Positions 15,142 through 23,245 of a stretch of 64,000 bases of DNA are shown one piece after another. A program made the position numbers and the translations under genes. This DNA is from Armatimonadota bacterium. Its GTDB lineage: Bacteria; Armatimonadota; UBA10988. The stretch is taken from assembly GCA_016235455.1 (NCBI GenBank), contig JACRKZ010000067.1, forward strand, positions 1-64,000, read 5' to 3'. Numbering within the stretch: position 1 is the stretch's first letter; each line of letters begins with the position of its first letter. The notes under the pieces were generated by a model that saw only the letters and a list, made by a program, of their open reading frames with translations, was not told where the DNA came from and ran no database searches.

Positions 15142-16152
15142 ATGACCCCATCGCGACTGGACGAACTGCTGAACCGTCTGCCCAGCGTCAGCATCGCCGT
15201 GTTTGGCGACTTCTTCTTGGACAAGTACCTGATTCTCGATCCCGACCTGACCGAAACGTCCATCGAGACGGGTCTGCCGGCGCATCAGGTCATCGAGACA
15301 CGCTGCCAGCCGGGCGCCGCCGGCACCGTCACCAACAACCTGCGCGCGCTGGGCGTGGGCACCGTCGAGGCCGTGGGCTTCCGTGGCGCCGATGGCGACG
15401 GCTATGAGCTGCGCCGCGCGCTGCGCCGCTCGGGCGTGTCCACGACCACGCTGCTGGACACCGACGAGCGCTGCACGCCCTGTTACTGCAAGCCGCTGGT
15501 CTGCCGCGAGGGTCAGCCGCCCGAGGAACTCAGCCGGCTGGACACCAAGAACCGCACGCGCACCTCGACGGAGTTGGAGGACCGGGTCAGCGAGGCGCTG
15601 GAGATCGCCGCAGCGCGCTGCCAGGCGATCATCGTGGCCGACCAGGTGCCCGAGCCCGACTGCGGCGTGGTCACCGCACGGCTACGCGAGTTCATCAGCC
15701 AGTTGGCCCAGGTGGCGCCCGAGCTGGTCATCATGGTCGACTCCCGCTGCAACATCGGCGCCTTCCGCGGCGTGAGCATCAAGCCCAACGGCCACGAGGT
15801 GGTCGCGGCGTTTGGCGACGAGCCGGTGGAGGCGCTGGCCACCCGGCTCGCCACCGAGTGCGCTCGGCCGGTATTCATCACGCAAGGCGAGGACGGCGTG
15901 GTCGTGGGGCACGAGGGCCAGTCCAGCCGCGTGCCGGCCATCACGGTCGACGGGCCGATCGACATCGTCGGCGCGGGCGACTCGTTCTGTGCGGCGAGCA
16001 CGGCGGCGCTGACCGCTGGCGCGAGCCCGGTGGAGGCCGCCCAGATGGGCTGCCTGGTGGCCTCGATCACCGTGCAGCAGCTGGGCACGACGGGCACCGC
16101 CAGTCCCGATCAGGTGCGGGCCCGACTGCTCGAATCGCCGTATGTGCAATGA
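15142..16152 (+). CDS. PfkB-family sugar kinase, RfaE/HldA-like (heptose-7-phosphate kinase type)
   Basis: A 336-residue ribokinase-fold kinase. The N-terminus (VSIAVFGDFFLDKYLI) matches the GD..LD.Y motif of the RfaE domain I group, which phosphorylates heptose-7-phosphate on the way to ADP-heptose. The anion hole and catalytic Asp motif DIVGAGDSFCA is complete (D280). A cysteine-rich stretch (CTPCYCKPLVC, near residue 112) is unusual for this family. The substrate is inferred only; other PfkB sugars are possible. The ATG at 15142 has GGAGG five bases upstream, so the in-frame GTG at 15112 is rejected. It overlaps or abuts the glycosylase gene. Confidence 0.78.
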   Translation: MTPSRLDELLNRLPSVSIAVFGDFFLDKYLILDPDLTETSIETGLPAHQVIETRCQPGAAGTVTNNLRALGVGTVEAVGFRGADGDGYELRRALRRSGVSTTTLLDTDERCTPCYCKPLVCREGQPPEELSRLDTKNRTRTSTELEDRVSEALEIAAARCQAIIVADQVPEPDCGVVTARLREFISQLAQVAPELVIMVDSRCNIGAFRGVSIKPNGHEVVAAFGDEPVEALATRLATECARPVFITQGEDGVVVGHEGQSSRVPAITVDGPIDIVGAGDSFCAASTAALTAGASPVEAAQMGCLVASITVQQLGTTGTASPDQVRARLLESPYVQ

Positions 16153-16951
16153 GCGGCCCGACCGCGTTACAATGGACGGTAATCAGGGCACCAGTCCGCG
16201 AGATATCACGCAGCGAGTGAGGGCCATGCTGGCAAGCGACGAACCCATGAGCGTGGAAGCGGCCATCGAGGACGTGCGTCGTGCAGCCATGGGCTGCCTC
16301 GGCTGCAAGCTACACGCACTGCGCACGCAGGTGGTGTTCGGCGTGGGTAATCCGCGCTCACCGCTGGTGCTCGTGGGCCAGTCGCCGGGCGAACAGGAAG
16401 ACCAGACCGGCCTGCCGTTCGTCGGGCCAGCCGGGCAGCTGCTCGGGGAATGCCTGGGCAAGGTGGGTATCCGGCGCGAGCAGGTGTGGATCACCAACAT
16501 CGTCAAGTGCCGGCCCTTCGAGCGCACGTCGTCCGCGCGTGGCAAGAACCGCGACCCGGAACCGGACGAGGTCGAAGCCTGCCAGGCCTGGATCGAGGCC
16601 GAGTTGGCGCTGTTGCGACCCAAGGTCATCGTCTGCATCGGCGCGCCCTCGGCCCAGCTCATCCTTGGCCGGCGCGTGTCGGTCACCAAGGATCGCGGCC
16701 GGTTCTACACCGACCATCGGTTCCGGCCGGCGCAGGTGCTGGCCGTGCTGCACCCAGCCTACATCCTGCGCCACCATGGCGAGGAGCTGGAGGCGCTGCG
16801 GCAGCAACTGGTCGACGACCTGGAGAGCGCCCGGCGCACCACGGCCCGCCTGCTCAAGGAGCCGGCCCCGACCCCGCCGGCGCCGCCCGCGCCGGAGCCC
16901 GAGGCTGAAGCAGCGCCGCGCGAGCAGATGTCGCTGTTTGGTGACGACTAG
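16142..16951 (+). CDS. Type-4 uracil-DNA glycosylase (4Fe-4S)
   Basis: This enzyme cuts uracil from DNA to begin base excision repair. The family-4 signature is clear: CLGCKL with two iron-sulphur cysteines, VGQSPGEQEDQTGLPFVGPAGQLL (active-site loop), ITNIVKCRP and EACQAW supplying the other two cysteines, and VLHPAYILRHH. An extra Pro/Ala/Glu-rich tail of about 45 residues ends in QMSLFGDD. That ending resembles a beta-clamp-binding peptide (Q-x-x-L-F), so clamp tethering is plausible. The start is uncertain: ATG at 16142 (11-bp overlap with the kinase), ATG at 16172, or ATG at 16226 after a weak GAGGG. The domain itself begins near residue 40 of the longest form. Confidence 0.9.
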   Translation: MCNERPDRVTMDGNQGTSPRDITQRVRAMLASDEPMSVEAAIEDVRRAAMGCLGCKLHALRTQVVFGVGNPRSPLVLVGQSPGEQEDQTGLPFVGPAGQLLGECLGKVGIRREQVWITNIVKCRPFERTSSARGKNRDPEPDEVEACQAWIEAELALLRPKVIVCIGAPSAQLILGRRVSVTKDRGRFYTDHRFRPAQVLAVLHPAYILRHHGEELEALRQQLVDDLESARRTTARLLKEPAPTPPAPPAPEPEAEAAPREQMSLFGDD

Positions 16952-17036
16952 CTAGGGCAAAGAGGATCCGACGGACCGACGGCCAATGTGGAACTGTCGG
17001 CCGCTCGGCAGCGATTGGACCATAAGGGAGACGACT

Positions 17037-17942
17037 GTGGGCATCGGGAAGCGCATCAGCCAGATCATCCGCGCCAACTTCAATGACCTGCTCTCCTCGG
17101 CGGAAGACCCCGAGAAGCAGATGGACCTGGCGTTGACGGACATGCAATCGGCGCTGAAAGAAGCCAAGCAGGTCCTGGTACAGCAGTTGGCCGAGGAGAA
17201 GCGGCTCCAGCGCGAGCTGGACCAGGCCGACGACATGGGCCGCGTGTGGCAGGAGAAGGCGCAGAAGGCCGTGGACGCCGGCGCCGACGACCTGGCCCGC
17301 GAGGCGCTGCGCAAGAAGCGCACCTACGAGGACCTGGCCGCGCAGCTCGACGGCCAGTTGGCCGACCAGCAGAAGGCCGTGGACAACTTGCGCGCCGAGT
17401 ACAAGCTGCTGGAGCAGCGTATCGCCGAGGCCGGCGAGCGCCGCAAGCAGGTCACCCGCGAGCGCTACCGCCGCACCAACGAGCGCGGCGCCGACACCAG
17501 TGTGCGCCGGGTGGACAGCGGCCTGGTGCGCGACCGCAGCGCCTTTGACAAGTTCGAAGAGATGGCCGACAAGGTCGACCGCTTCGAGTCAGAGACCAGC
17601 GCCCGCCAGGAGCTCGAGCAGATGCTGGCCGGCGAGGACAAGCTGGCCGCGCAGATCGACTCGCTCGGCGGTGCGCCGGCGGCGGAGTCCCGAGGCCGTG
17701 GCGAACGCGACCTGACCGTGGACATCGAGCTCGAGGAGATGCGCAAGCGCGCTGGTCGACCGGCGCCGCCGGCCGAGGCGCCCGCTGCCGACGCTGGCCC
17801 GCAGCCGCGCCGCAGCCATCGCCGCGAGTTGGAGAAGCCCGCCGCGGAGGCCGCCCCGCCGGCCGACGCAGCGGCCAAGGACGACGCGGCGGACGAGGGT
17901 GGCGACGAAGCCGGCGGCACGGGCCGCCAGTTGGAGCTGTAG
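17037..17942 (+). CDS. pspA: PspA/IM30 family protein, copy 1
   Basis: A 301-residue ESCRT-III-like membrane remodelling protein. The N-terminal amphipathic helix (GIGKRISQIIRANFNDLLSSAEDPEKQMD) is the family hallmark. It is followed by long coiled-coil helices to about residue 215 (ARQELEQMLAGEDKLAAQIDSL). The last 75 residues are low-complexity Ala/Pro/Glu. PspA proteins stabilise the inner membrane under stress. The start is GTG at 17037 with GGGAG six bases before it; the longer ATG reading upstream has no homology. The next gene begins 6 bp after the stop, so they form an operon. Confidence 0.88.
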   Translation: MGIGKRISQIIRANFNDLLSSAEDPEKQMDLALTDMQSALKEAKQVLVQQLAEEKRLQRELDQADDMGRVWQEKAQKAVDAGADDLAREALRKKRTYEDLAAQLDGQLADQQKAVDNLRAEYKLLEQRIAEAGERRKQVTRERYRRTNERGADTSVRRVDSGLVRDRSAFDKFEEMADKVDRFESETSARQELEQMLAGEDKLAAQIDSLGGAPAAESRGRGERDLTVDIELEEMRKRAGRPAPPAEAPAADAGPQPRRSHRRELEKPAAEAAPPADAAAKDDAADEGGDEAGGTGRQLEL

Positions 17943-17948
17943 GCGGCC

Positions 17949-18980
17949 ATGGGTCTGCTACGCGATCTGCAAGCGGCACTGCGCGAGGGGCTGGACGAAC
18001 TGCTCAACGCCAACGCCCAGCGTGACGAGGTGGAGGAGGTCACCAGCCTGCTCGAAACCGACGTCAACGAGGCGCGCTCGGAGTTGAGCCTGGCCATCGC
18101 CGATGAGAAGCGGCTGCGCGCCCGCATCGACCAGGAGAACCGCGACGCCGACCGCTACCGCGAGCAGGCGCAGGCGTCAGTCGACAAGGGCGACGACGAG
18201 GCCGCGCGCGACTACATCAAGCGACGACGCCGCAGTCTGCGTGGCGTCGAGATCCTCGAGCAGCAGTTCGCCGAGCACCAGCAGTTGATCACCATGCTCT
18301 CCGACCATGTCGAGGAGCTGGAGGACAAGCTGCAGGAGGTGCGCCTCAAGCGCGACTTCGTGCGCACCCGGGGCCGCGTGCGCGCGCTCAAGGAACGCTA
18401 CGAGCGCTACCGCCGCGACTTCGGGCTCGATCCCATGCCGCTGGGCGAGGAGTTCGAGCTCGGCGGGCCTGGCGCGCCGGCGCTGCCGCTGGGACCCGGT
18501 CCCGACGGGCCGGCCGACGCGCTGCCCGAGGAGTTCGAGGCCGAGCCGCGTGCTCCTCGCGCGTCGCGGCGCGCGCCGGGCGAGGAGCCCAGCGCCGAGA
18601 CCGCGCCGGAGCCGCTGAGCGGCCTGGGCGAGGTGCCGCGGCCCGAGGCTCACGACGAGCCGGTGCTGCGCCGCCGCAATGGCCACGAGCCCGAGCCTGA
18701 CGAGCCGGCGCCCTGGGACCGGCCGCCGCGCGATATGCGCCAGATGCGCGAGCACCTGCTCAACCAGATCGAACGCAAGCAGCGTAGCGCCGAGTTCGAG
18801 GCCGCGCTCGACGCTGAGCTGGCCCAGATGAAGGGTGGGACGGCCAGCCCACCACCGGCCGAAGCGGAGCCGGCACGCCGGCCCGAGCCGGCGGTGCAGG
18901 GCCCGCGACCCACGGCCGAAGACGAGGACGAGGACGAGGCTGCCGATGACCGCGCCGATCAACCTGGAGCCGGTGCTTGA
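17949..18980 (+). CDS. PspA/IM30-like coiled-coil protein, copy 2
   Basis: A 343-residue paralogue directly after the first PspA. Helices run from about residues 1 to 155 (LLRDLQAALREGLDELLNAN, then ADEKRLRARIDQENRDADRY and KLQEVRLKRDFVRTRGRV). A long acidic, proline-rich region (about 165-340) contains one further helix (MRQMREHLLNQIERKQRSAEF). The N-terminal amphipathic helix is less basic than in copy 1. Two PspA-like proteins in a row suggest a heteropolymer like the Vipp1/PspA or two-component ESCRT systems, but that is inference. Its 3' end overlaps the next gene by 35 bp. Confidence 0.75.
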   Translation: MGLLRDLQAALREGLDELLNANAQRDEVEEVTSLLETDVNEARSELSLAIADEKRLRARIDQENRDADRYREQAQASVDKGDDEAARDYIKRRRRSLRGVEILEQQFAEHQQLITMLSDHVEELEDKLQEVRLKRDFVRTRGRVRALKERYERYRRDFGLDPMPLGEEFELGGPGAPALPLGPGPDGPADALPEEFEAEPRAPRASRRAPGEEPSAETAPEPLSGLGEVPRPEAHDEPVLRRRNGHEPEPDEPAPWDRPPRDMRQMREHLLNQIERKQRSAEFEAALDAELAQMKGGTASPPPAEAEPARRPEPAVQGPRPTAEDEDEDEAADDRADQPGAGA

Positions 18981-20124
18981 CTTCTTCTCCGGCGACCCGT
19001 TCGACGCGGCCGTCGCCCGCATCACACGGCGACTGACCGTCGATGCGGCCGCGCTCCGGCTGCTGCGCCGCGCCGCCAGTCGGCGTGAGGCGCGCGCCAC
19101 GGCGACCTATGCCTGGGCCATCGGCGCGCGCACCGGCAGCGAAGCACTCAACAGTCCGGTGGCCATGGCCGACATCGCCGCCGAGGCCGCCGATCTGGCG
19201 CCCGACGACCCGGCGGTGCAGGTCTGCCTCGGCCTGGCCCACGCCGGCGCCTTCGGCGGCCGGCGCGCAACGCCGCTCACCGCGCGGCGCGCCTTCCACC
19301 AGGCCGCCCGGCTCAACCCCGACAACGCCGTGCCCCACCTGTTCTCGGCCGCCGCGCGCTTTGGCACCAACGACGAGGCCGGCGCCAACAAGGCGGTCGC
19401 CGCCGCGCTGGCCGCCACGGCCTTCACACCCTACCGCTCGCCGTTGGCCGCGGAGTTGCTGGCCGAGGCGCCGTGGCTGGGCTGGCCCCTGGTACAGCTC
19501 TGGCCCGAACGCGCCGACGGCGCCATCCGCTTCGCCACCGACAGCCTGCTGCACATCCGCCGGCGCTTGGACGTGCTGCGCCTCGCGCGCGGCATGGTCG
19601 CCAGCGGACCAGCGCGCTCGGGCAACGTGATGCACGGCCTCGGCCTCACCGGCCGCACGCTGGCCGCCATGGTCCGCGCCGACAACGATCCGCTGGCCGC
19701 CAAGGCCCAGCCGCAGATCGCCGCGCTCGCCGCGCGGGTGGTCGAGGAGCAGCGCGGACTGGCCAAGCGCTTCGAAGACGCCGCGGGCGGCCTGCTCAAA
19801 GCCGCCGGCGGTGGCGCCGGCGCCGGCGTGGTGACCAGCCTGTTGGGTCTGGTGCGCAGCCGCCGCCGCTGGCCGCCGCCCATCCCGCTGGTTTCGGCCC
19901 TGCCAGGAAGCCTGGCACTGCCGGGCTCCCTGGCCCTGCCAGGCCGCACCATCGGCCTGGCCGGCACGCTCATGACGCTGGGCTCCGCTGGCCTCGCGCT
20001 GGTGGAGAACGGCGCGGCGCGCGCTCGCCGCCGCGCGGTGGAAGCCGAACTGTTGGCCGACGAGGAAGCCGCCATGGCGCAGGTCGTGGAGGCCTATCAG
20101 TCCATCATCGCACCGCTGCTCTAG
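18946..20124 (+). CDS. TPR-like helical protein with C-terminal hydrophobic segments, unknown function
   Basis: A 392-residue protein. The N-terminal half is Ala-rich and helical with TPR-like pairs (AAEAADLAPDDPAVQVCLGLAHAG, then ARRAFHQAARLNPDNAVPHLF). Residues around 285-345 are hydrophobic and glycine-rich, including GGGAGAGVVTSLLG and a three-fold LALPGS-type repeat that is also repetitive in DNA (about 19898-19945). One more hydrophobic stretch follows (IGLAGTLMTLGSAGLALV). It starts at ATG 18946 inside the end of the second PspA gene with GAGG upstream, so translation is coupled. Position suggests a membrane partner of the PspA proteins. I do not recognise a named family. Confidence 0.7.
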   Translation: MTAPINLEPVLDFFSGDPFDAAVARITRRLTVDAAALRLLRRAASRREARATATYAWAIGARTGSEALNSPVAMADIAAEAADLAPDDPAVQVCLGLAHAGAFGGRRATPLTARRAFHQAARLNPDNAVPHLFSAAARFGTNDEAGANKAVAAALAATAFTPYRSPLAAELLAEAPWLGWPLVQLWPERADGAIRFATDSLLHIRRRLDVLRLARGMVASGPARSGNVMHGLGLTGRTLAAMVRADNDPLAAKAQPQIAALAARVVEEQRGLAKRFEDAAGGLLKAAGGGAGAGVVTSLLGLVRSRRRWPPPIPLVSALPGSLALPGSLALPGRTIGLAGTLMTLGSAGLALVENGAARARRRAVEAELLADEEAAMAQVVEAYQSIIAPLL

Positions 20125-20138
20125 CTCGGGGAATCGCC

Positions 20139-21419
20139 ATGGCCGAACACCGCTACGAGCCCAACTGGGCTTCGCTCGACGCACGACCCTGCCCGCCTTG
20201 GTACGACGACGCCAAGCTCGGCATCTTCATCCACTGGGGTGTCTACTCCGTACCCGCTTGGGGGCCCAAGGGCGCCTATGCCGAGTGGTACTGGGACCAG
20301 TGGCAGAACAGCGTCGGCGAGACGCGCGCCTTCCACGACCGCACCTACGGCGCCGATTTCAGCTATCAGGACTTCGCGCCCCAGTGGACCGCCGAGTTGT
20401 TCGACGCCGAGCGCTGGGCCGATATCTTCGCCGCGTCGGGCGCGCGCTACGTCACGCTGACCAGCAAGCACCACGACGGCTTCTGCCTGTGGCCCAGCGC
20501 CCAGAGCTGGAACTGGAACAGCGTCGACGTCGGCCCCAAGCGCGATCTGGTCGGCGAAGTCTGCGCCGCCGTCCGCGCCAAGGGCCTGCGCGCCGGGCTC
20601 TACTACTCGCTGTACGAGTGGTACCGGCCGCTGTATCTCCAGGATCCCGAGCAGTATGCGCTGACCCACATGATCCCCCAACTGCGCGACATCGTCACGC
20701 GCTATGAGCCGTCGCTGCTGTTCACCGACGGTGAGTGGGCGCACCCCAGCGAGACCTGGCACTCGACCGAATTCCTGGCCTGGCTGTTCAACGACTCGCC
20801 GGTGGCCGACGAGATCGCCATCTGCGACCGCTGGGGCAGCGAGACGCGCAGTGTCCATGGCGGCTACTACACTACCGAGTATGGCGAGGTGGGCGGCGGC
20901 AAGGAGCTGTCGGCCGGCCGCAAGTTCGAGGAGAACCGCTCGATCGGCGCGTCGTTCGGCTTCAACCGCAATGAGGAGCTGGCCGACTACCTGAGCGAGC
21001 AGGCGCTCATCCACCTGCTGATCGACACGGTCAGCCGCGGCGGCAACCTGATGGTCAACGTTGGCCCCACCGCCGACGGCCGCATCCCCGTCATCTGCGA
21101 GGAACGTCTGCGCCAGCTCGGCGGCTGGCTGGCGATCAACGGCGAGGCCATCTACGGCACCCAGCCCGGCGGACCGGCCCAAGGCGACCTGCGCTTCACG
21201 CGCCGTGGCGACACGCTGTATGCCATTAGCCTGCGCTGGCCGGGGCCGGAGCTGTGCTTCGACGCGCCGGGCATCTCCGGGCCGGTGGAAGCGCGGTTGC
21301 TCGGCTGCGATGCGCCGCTGAGCTGCACGGTCGCCGATGGGCGCGTGCGGGTGAGTGTGCCGGCGCTGTCGGTGGATGAGGTCGTGGGTCGGTGTGCGTG
21401 GGTGGTGAAGGTGGGCTGA
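20139..21419 (+). CDS. Alpha-L-fucosidase, GH29 family
   Basis: A 426-residue retaining glycosidase that releases terminal alpha-L-fucose. Family landmarks are WYDDAKLGIFIHWGVYSVPAW at 21-41, TLTSKHHDGFCLW at 106-118, the nucleophile Asp197 in SLLFTDGEW, and VSRGGNLMVNVGPTADGRI at about 302-320. A small beta domain closes the protein. There is no signal peptide, so it acts in the cytoplasm, presumably on imported oligosaccharides. GGGGA lies before the ATG. It follows the TPR-like gene by 14 bp and ends at a good terminator. The catalytic acid/base is not assigned. Confidence 0.92.
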   Translation: MAEHRYEPNWASLDARPCPPWYDDAKLGIFIHWGVYSVPAWGPKGAYAEWYWDQWQNSVGETRAFHDRTYGADFSYQDFAPQWTAELFDAERWADIFAASGARYVTLTSKHHDGFCLWPSAQSWNWNSVDVGPKRDLVGEVCAAVRAKGLRAGLYYSLYEWYRPLYLQDPEQYALTHMIPQLRDIVTRYEPSLLFTDGEWAHPSETWHSTEFLAWLFNDSPVADEIAICDRWGSETRSVHGGYYTTEYGEVGGGKELSAGRKFEENRSIGASFGFNRNEELADYLSEQALIHLLIDTVSRGGNLMVNVGPTADGRIPVICEERLRQLGGWLAINGEAIYGTQPGGPAQGDLRFTRRGDTLYAISLRWPGPELCFDAPGISGPVEARLLGCDAPLSCTVADGRVRVSVPALSVDEVVGRCAWVVKVG

Positions 21420-21433
21420 GCGAGCGCGCCGTG

Positions 21434-21454
21434 CGAGGCGCTGTCAGCGCCTCG
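21434..21454 (+). terminator. Rho-independent-like terminator after GH29
   Basis: A 9-bp perfect stem CGAGGCGCT / AGCGCCTCG with loop GTC starts 14 bp after the fucosidase stop and is followed by TTGGTTGT. The T-run is weak. Confidence 0.65.
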
Positions 21455-21462
21455 TTGGTTGT

Positions 21463-21787
21463 ACCGGCTTCAGCCAAATGACGCTTCCACTCAGGATCAG
21501 CTTCGCCAGGGCCGGTACGCCAATCTCCAGATTGGCATCGGCCGGAGGCGAAGCCGCAGGTCGACATCGCTGCGGACCGGTGGCAAACGGTGGTCCTGCG
21601 GACCACTGCCAATCTGGAGATGCAGCCAGCTCTGCTCGTTCAGCGTACCGGCGTCGGCATTGCCGGTCATCGGCGCGGGAGTCTGCCACCGCGGAGTGGA
21701 GGCGCCATTCGGCTTCAGCCGGCTCGCCAACCGTCGCGCCGCTGCTCGGCAATGGCTCGATGTGTTGGGAAGCCGGCTGAAGCCGGT
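21463..21787. repeat. Non-coding element (about 325 bp) with 13-bp terminal inverted repeats
   Basis: This is the only stretch over 300 bp without a gene. It begins with ACCGGCTTCAGCC (21463-21475) and ends with the exact complement GGCTGAAGCCGGT (21775-21787). An internal palindrome CGGCTTCAGCCGG is at 21710-21722, and GCCAATCT-CC-AGATTGGC is at 21519-21536. Reading frames across it are low complexity and have no start signals. It is MITE-like or a REP cluster. No target-site duplication is obvious. Confidence 0.55.
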
Positions 21788-21814
21788 TCATCGAACGGTC
21801 AGGACGGCGCTCGT

Positions 21815-22437
21815 CTAGCCGGTCGTCGCGTCGGACACGGCTCGCGCGACCTCGCCCAACCACCCCCGCCGCTCTGCCGCCGAACTCGTCACCACCACGC
21901 GGAACACCTCGCGCCGCACGTCGCTCACCCCGCACAGGCCAAACACGCAATCGCGCCAGATGCGCTCCAGCGGGTCGCCGAAGACCGTCTGCTCGCGTGT
22001 CGCCTCGGTGTTGGACGTAGTGAAGACCAGCGCCCAGCGCGCCCGCAGCAGCCCGCGCGGCACGCCTTCGCCGCTGTCGCCCTCGACGAACTCGTAGGCC
22101 ACGCCGGGCCGCACCACGCGGTCCGCCCAGCCGGCGAGAATGGCCGGCGGCATACCCCACCAGTTGGGATGGACGATGATGATGCCGTCGGCGCTGGCCA
22201 GGTCAGCGCAGTGGGTGGCGATATCGGGCGGCAGGTCGGCGCCGCGGGGGATCTCGCCGGCCGGCAGCAGCGGGTCGAAGCCCTCGGCGTGGAGGTCGTG
22301 GTAGACCACCTCGTGACCGAGGGCTGTCAGCGTCTCGCGGCAGGTCGCGGCGATGGCGTCGTCTCGCGGCAGGTCGCGGCGATGGCGTGGTTGAAGCTGG
22401 CCGGGTCGGGATGGGCCAGGATCAGCAGGACGTTCAT
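21815..22437 (-). pseudogene. NAD(P)H dehydrogenase (quinone)/KefF-like flavodoxin, frameshifted by a 29-bp duplication
   Basis: The true N-terminus (MNVLLILAHPDPASFNHAIAATCRET) starts at ATG 22437, preceded by GGTGAG. A perfect 29-bp tandem duplication then throws the frame. Without one unit the frame continues as LTALGHEVVYHDLHAEGFDP and on to the stop, giving about 197 residues. The rest has IIIVHPNWWGMPPAILAGWADRVVRPG, the FMN and quinone region of the MdaB/KefF family, which reduces quinones with two electrons. As read, the intact gene is broken at about residue 26. It could be a real lesion, a reversible slip, or an assembly error. It is the last gene of the minus operon, 26 bp after the esterase. 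Confidence 0.8.
22331..22388. repeat. Perfect 29-bp tandem duplication inside the quinone reductase gene
   Basis: Units 22331-22359 and 22360-22388 are identical (CGTCTCGCGGCAGGTCGC...). Because 29 is not a multiple of three, the duplication shifts the frame. Confidence 0.9.
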
Positions 22438-22463
22438 CGCTCACCGCCTACGGGCCGCAGGGC

Positions 22464-23243
22464 CTACCGATGCTGCGCTAACAGCCAGTCCCACAGGCCG
22501 GCGGTCCGGAAGGTCGGGTTCCAGGCGTCATGCCCCACCCCGGCGCATTCGGTGTACTTGGGGTCGCCGCCGGCCGCCTTGAGCGCGGCGATCATGTCGC
22601 GCGAGCCTTGGGGCGGCACCACGCCGTCCTTGTCACCGTGGAAGGCCCAGACCGGGATCTTGGCCATGGCCGCCGCGCGCGACGGGTCGCCCGAGCCGCA
22701 GACAGGAATGCCCGCGGCCCACATCTCGGGCTGCCGGCCGAGCAGGTCCCAGGTGCCGTAACCGCCCATGGACAAGCCCACCACGTAGCGCCGTGTGGCG
22801 TCGACCTTGAACTCTTTCTCGACCGCGGTCAGCGCACCGAGCACCATGGTCAGCTCGGGCGTGATGGCCACCTTCTCCTGCGAATAGGAGCCGTGGTTCC
22901 AGTCCACATCGACCCAGCGCTTGGGGCCGGGGCATTGGGGCGCCAGCACGAAGCAGGGGTACTTGGTGCGCTGGGGCTCGTTGGCCAGTTGGCGCAGGCC
23001 CTCGATCTGGTCGGTCATCTGGCCGCTGTTGTTGTCGCCCCGACCGCCCGCGCCGTGCAGCCAGAGCACCAGCGGGTAGGCCTTGGCCGGGTCGTAGTCA
23101 GCCGGCTTGAGCAGGCGGTAGAGCAGCTTGCCACCACCCTCGGCCCGGAACTCGCGCGCCTCGGAGGCGGCCACCGGATCGACGGTGGTCTGGGCCGCCA
23201 CGGCGGCCGGCAACAACAGCAGCATCCAGGACAGGGCTTTCAT
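22464..23243 (-). CDS. Secreted alpha/beta-hydrolase esterase (predicted peptidase/PHB-depolymerase-like)
   Basis: A 259-residue protein with a signal peptide (ALSWMLLLLPAAVAAQ). The hydrolase fold has an oxyanion motif LVLWLHGAGGRGDNN, the nucleophile Ser in VVGLSMGGYGTWD, the acid in AFHGDKDGVVPP, and the His in GVGHDAWN, so the triad is complete. It resembles the COG4099 group often found in polysaccharide-utilisation loci. The substrate is unknown, perhaps acyl groups on carbohydrate. It starts 3 bp after the DUF218 stop, inside the five-gene minus operon. Confidence 0.85.
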   Translation of the reverse strand: MKALSWMLLLLPAAVAAQTTVDPVAASEAREFRAEGGGKLLYRLLKPADYDPAKAYPLVLWLHGAGGRGDNNSGQMTDQIEGLRQLANEPQRTKYPCFVLAPQCPGPKRWVDVDWNHGSYSQEKVAITPELTMVLGALTAVEKEFKVDATRRYVVGLSMGGYGTWDLLGRQPEMWAAGIPVCGSGDPSRAAAMAKIPVWAFHGDKDGVVPPQGSRDMIAALKAAGGDPKYTECAGVGHDAWNPTFRTAGLWDWLLAQHR

Positions 23244-23245
23244 GG

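Noticed and set aside
21444..22160. A 238-codon minus-strand frame spanning the repeat element and the quinone reductase
   Set aside because: The part over the repeat is low complexity and the part over the reductase is out of frame.
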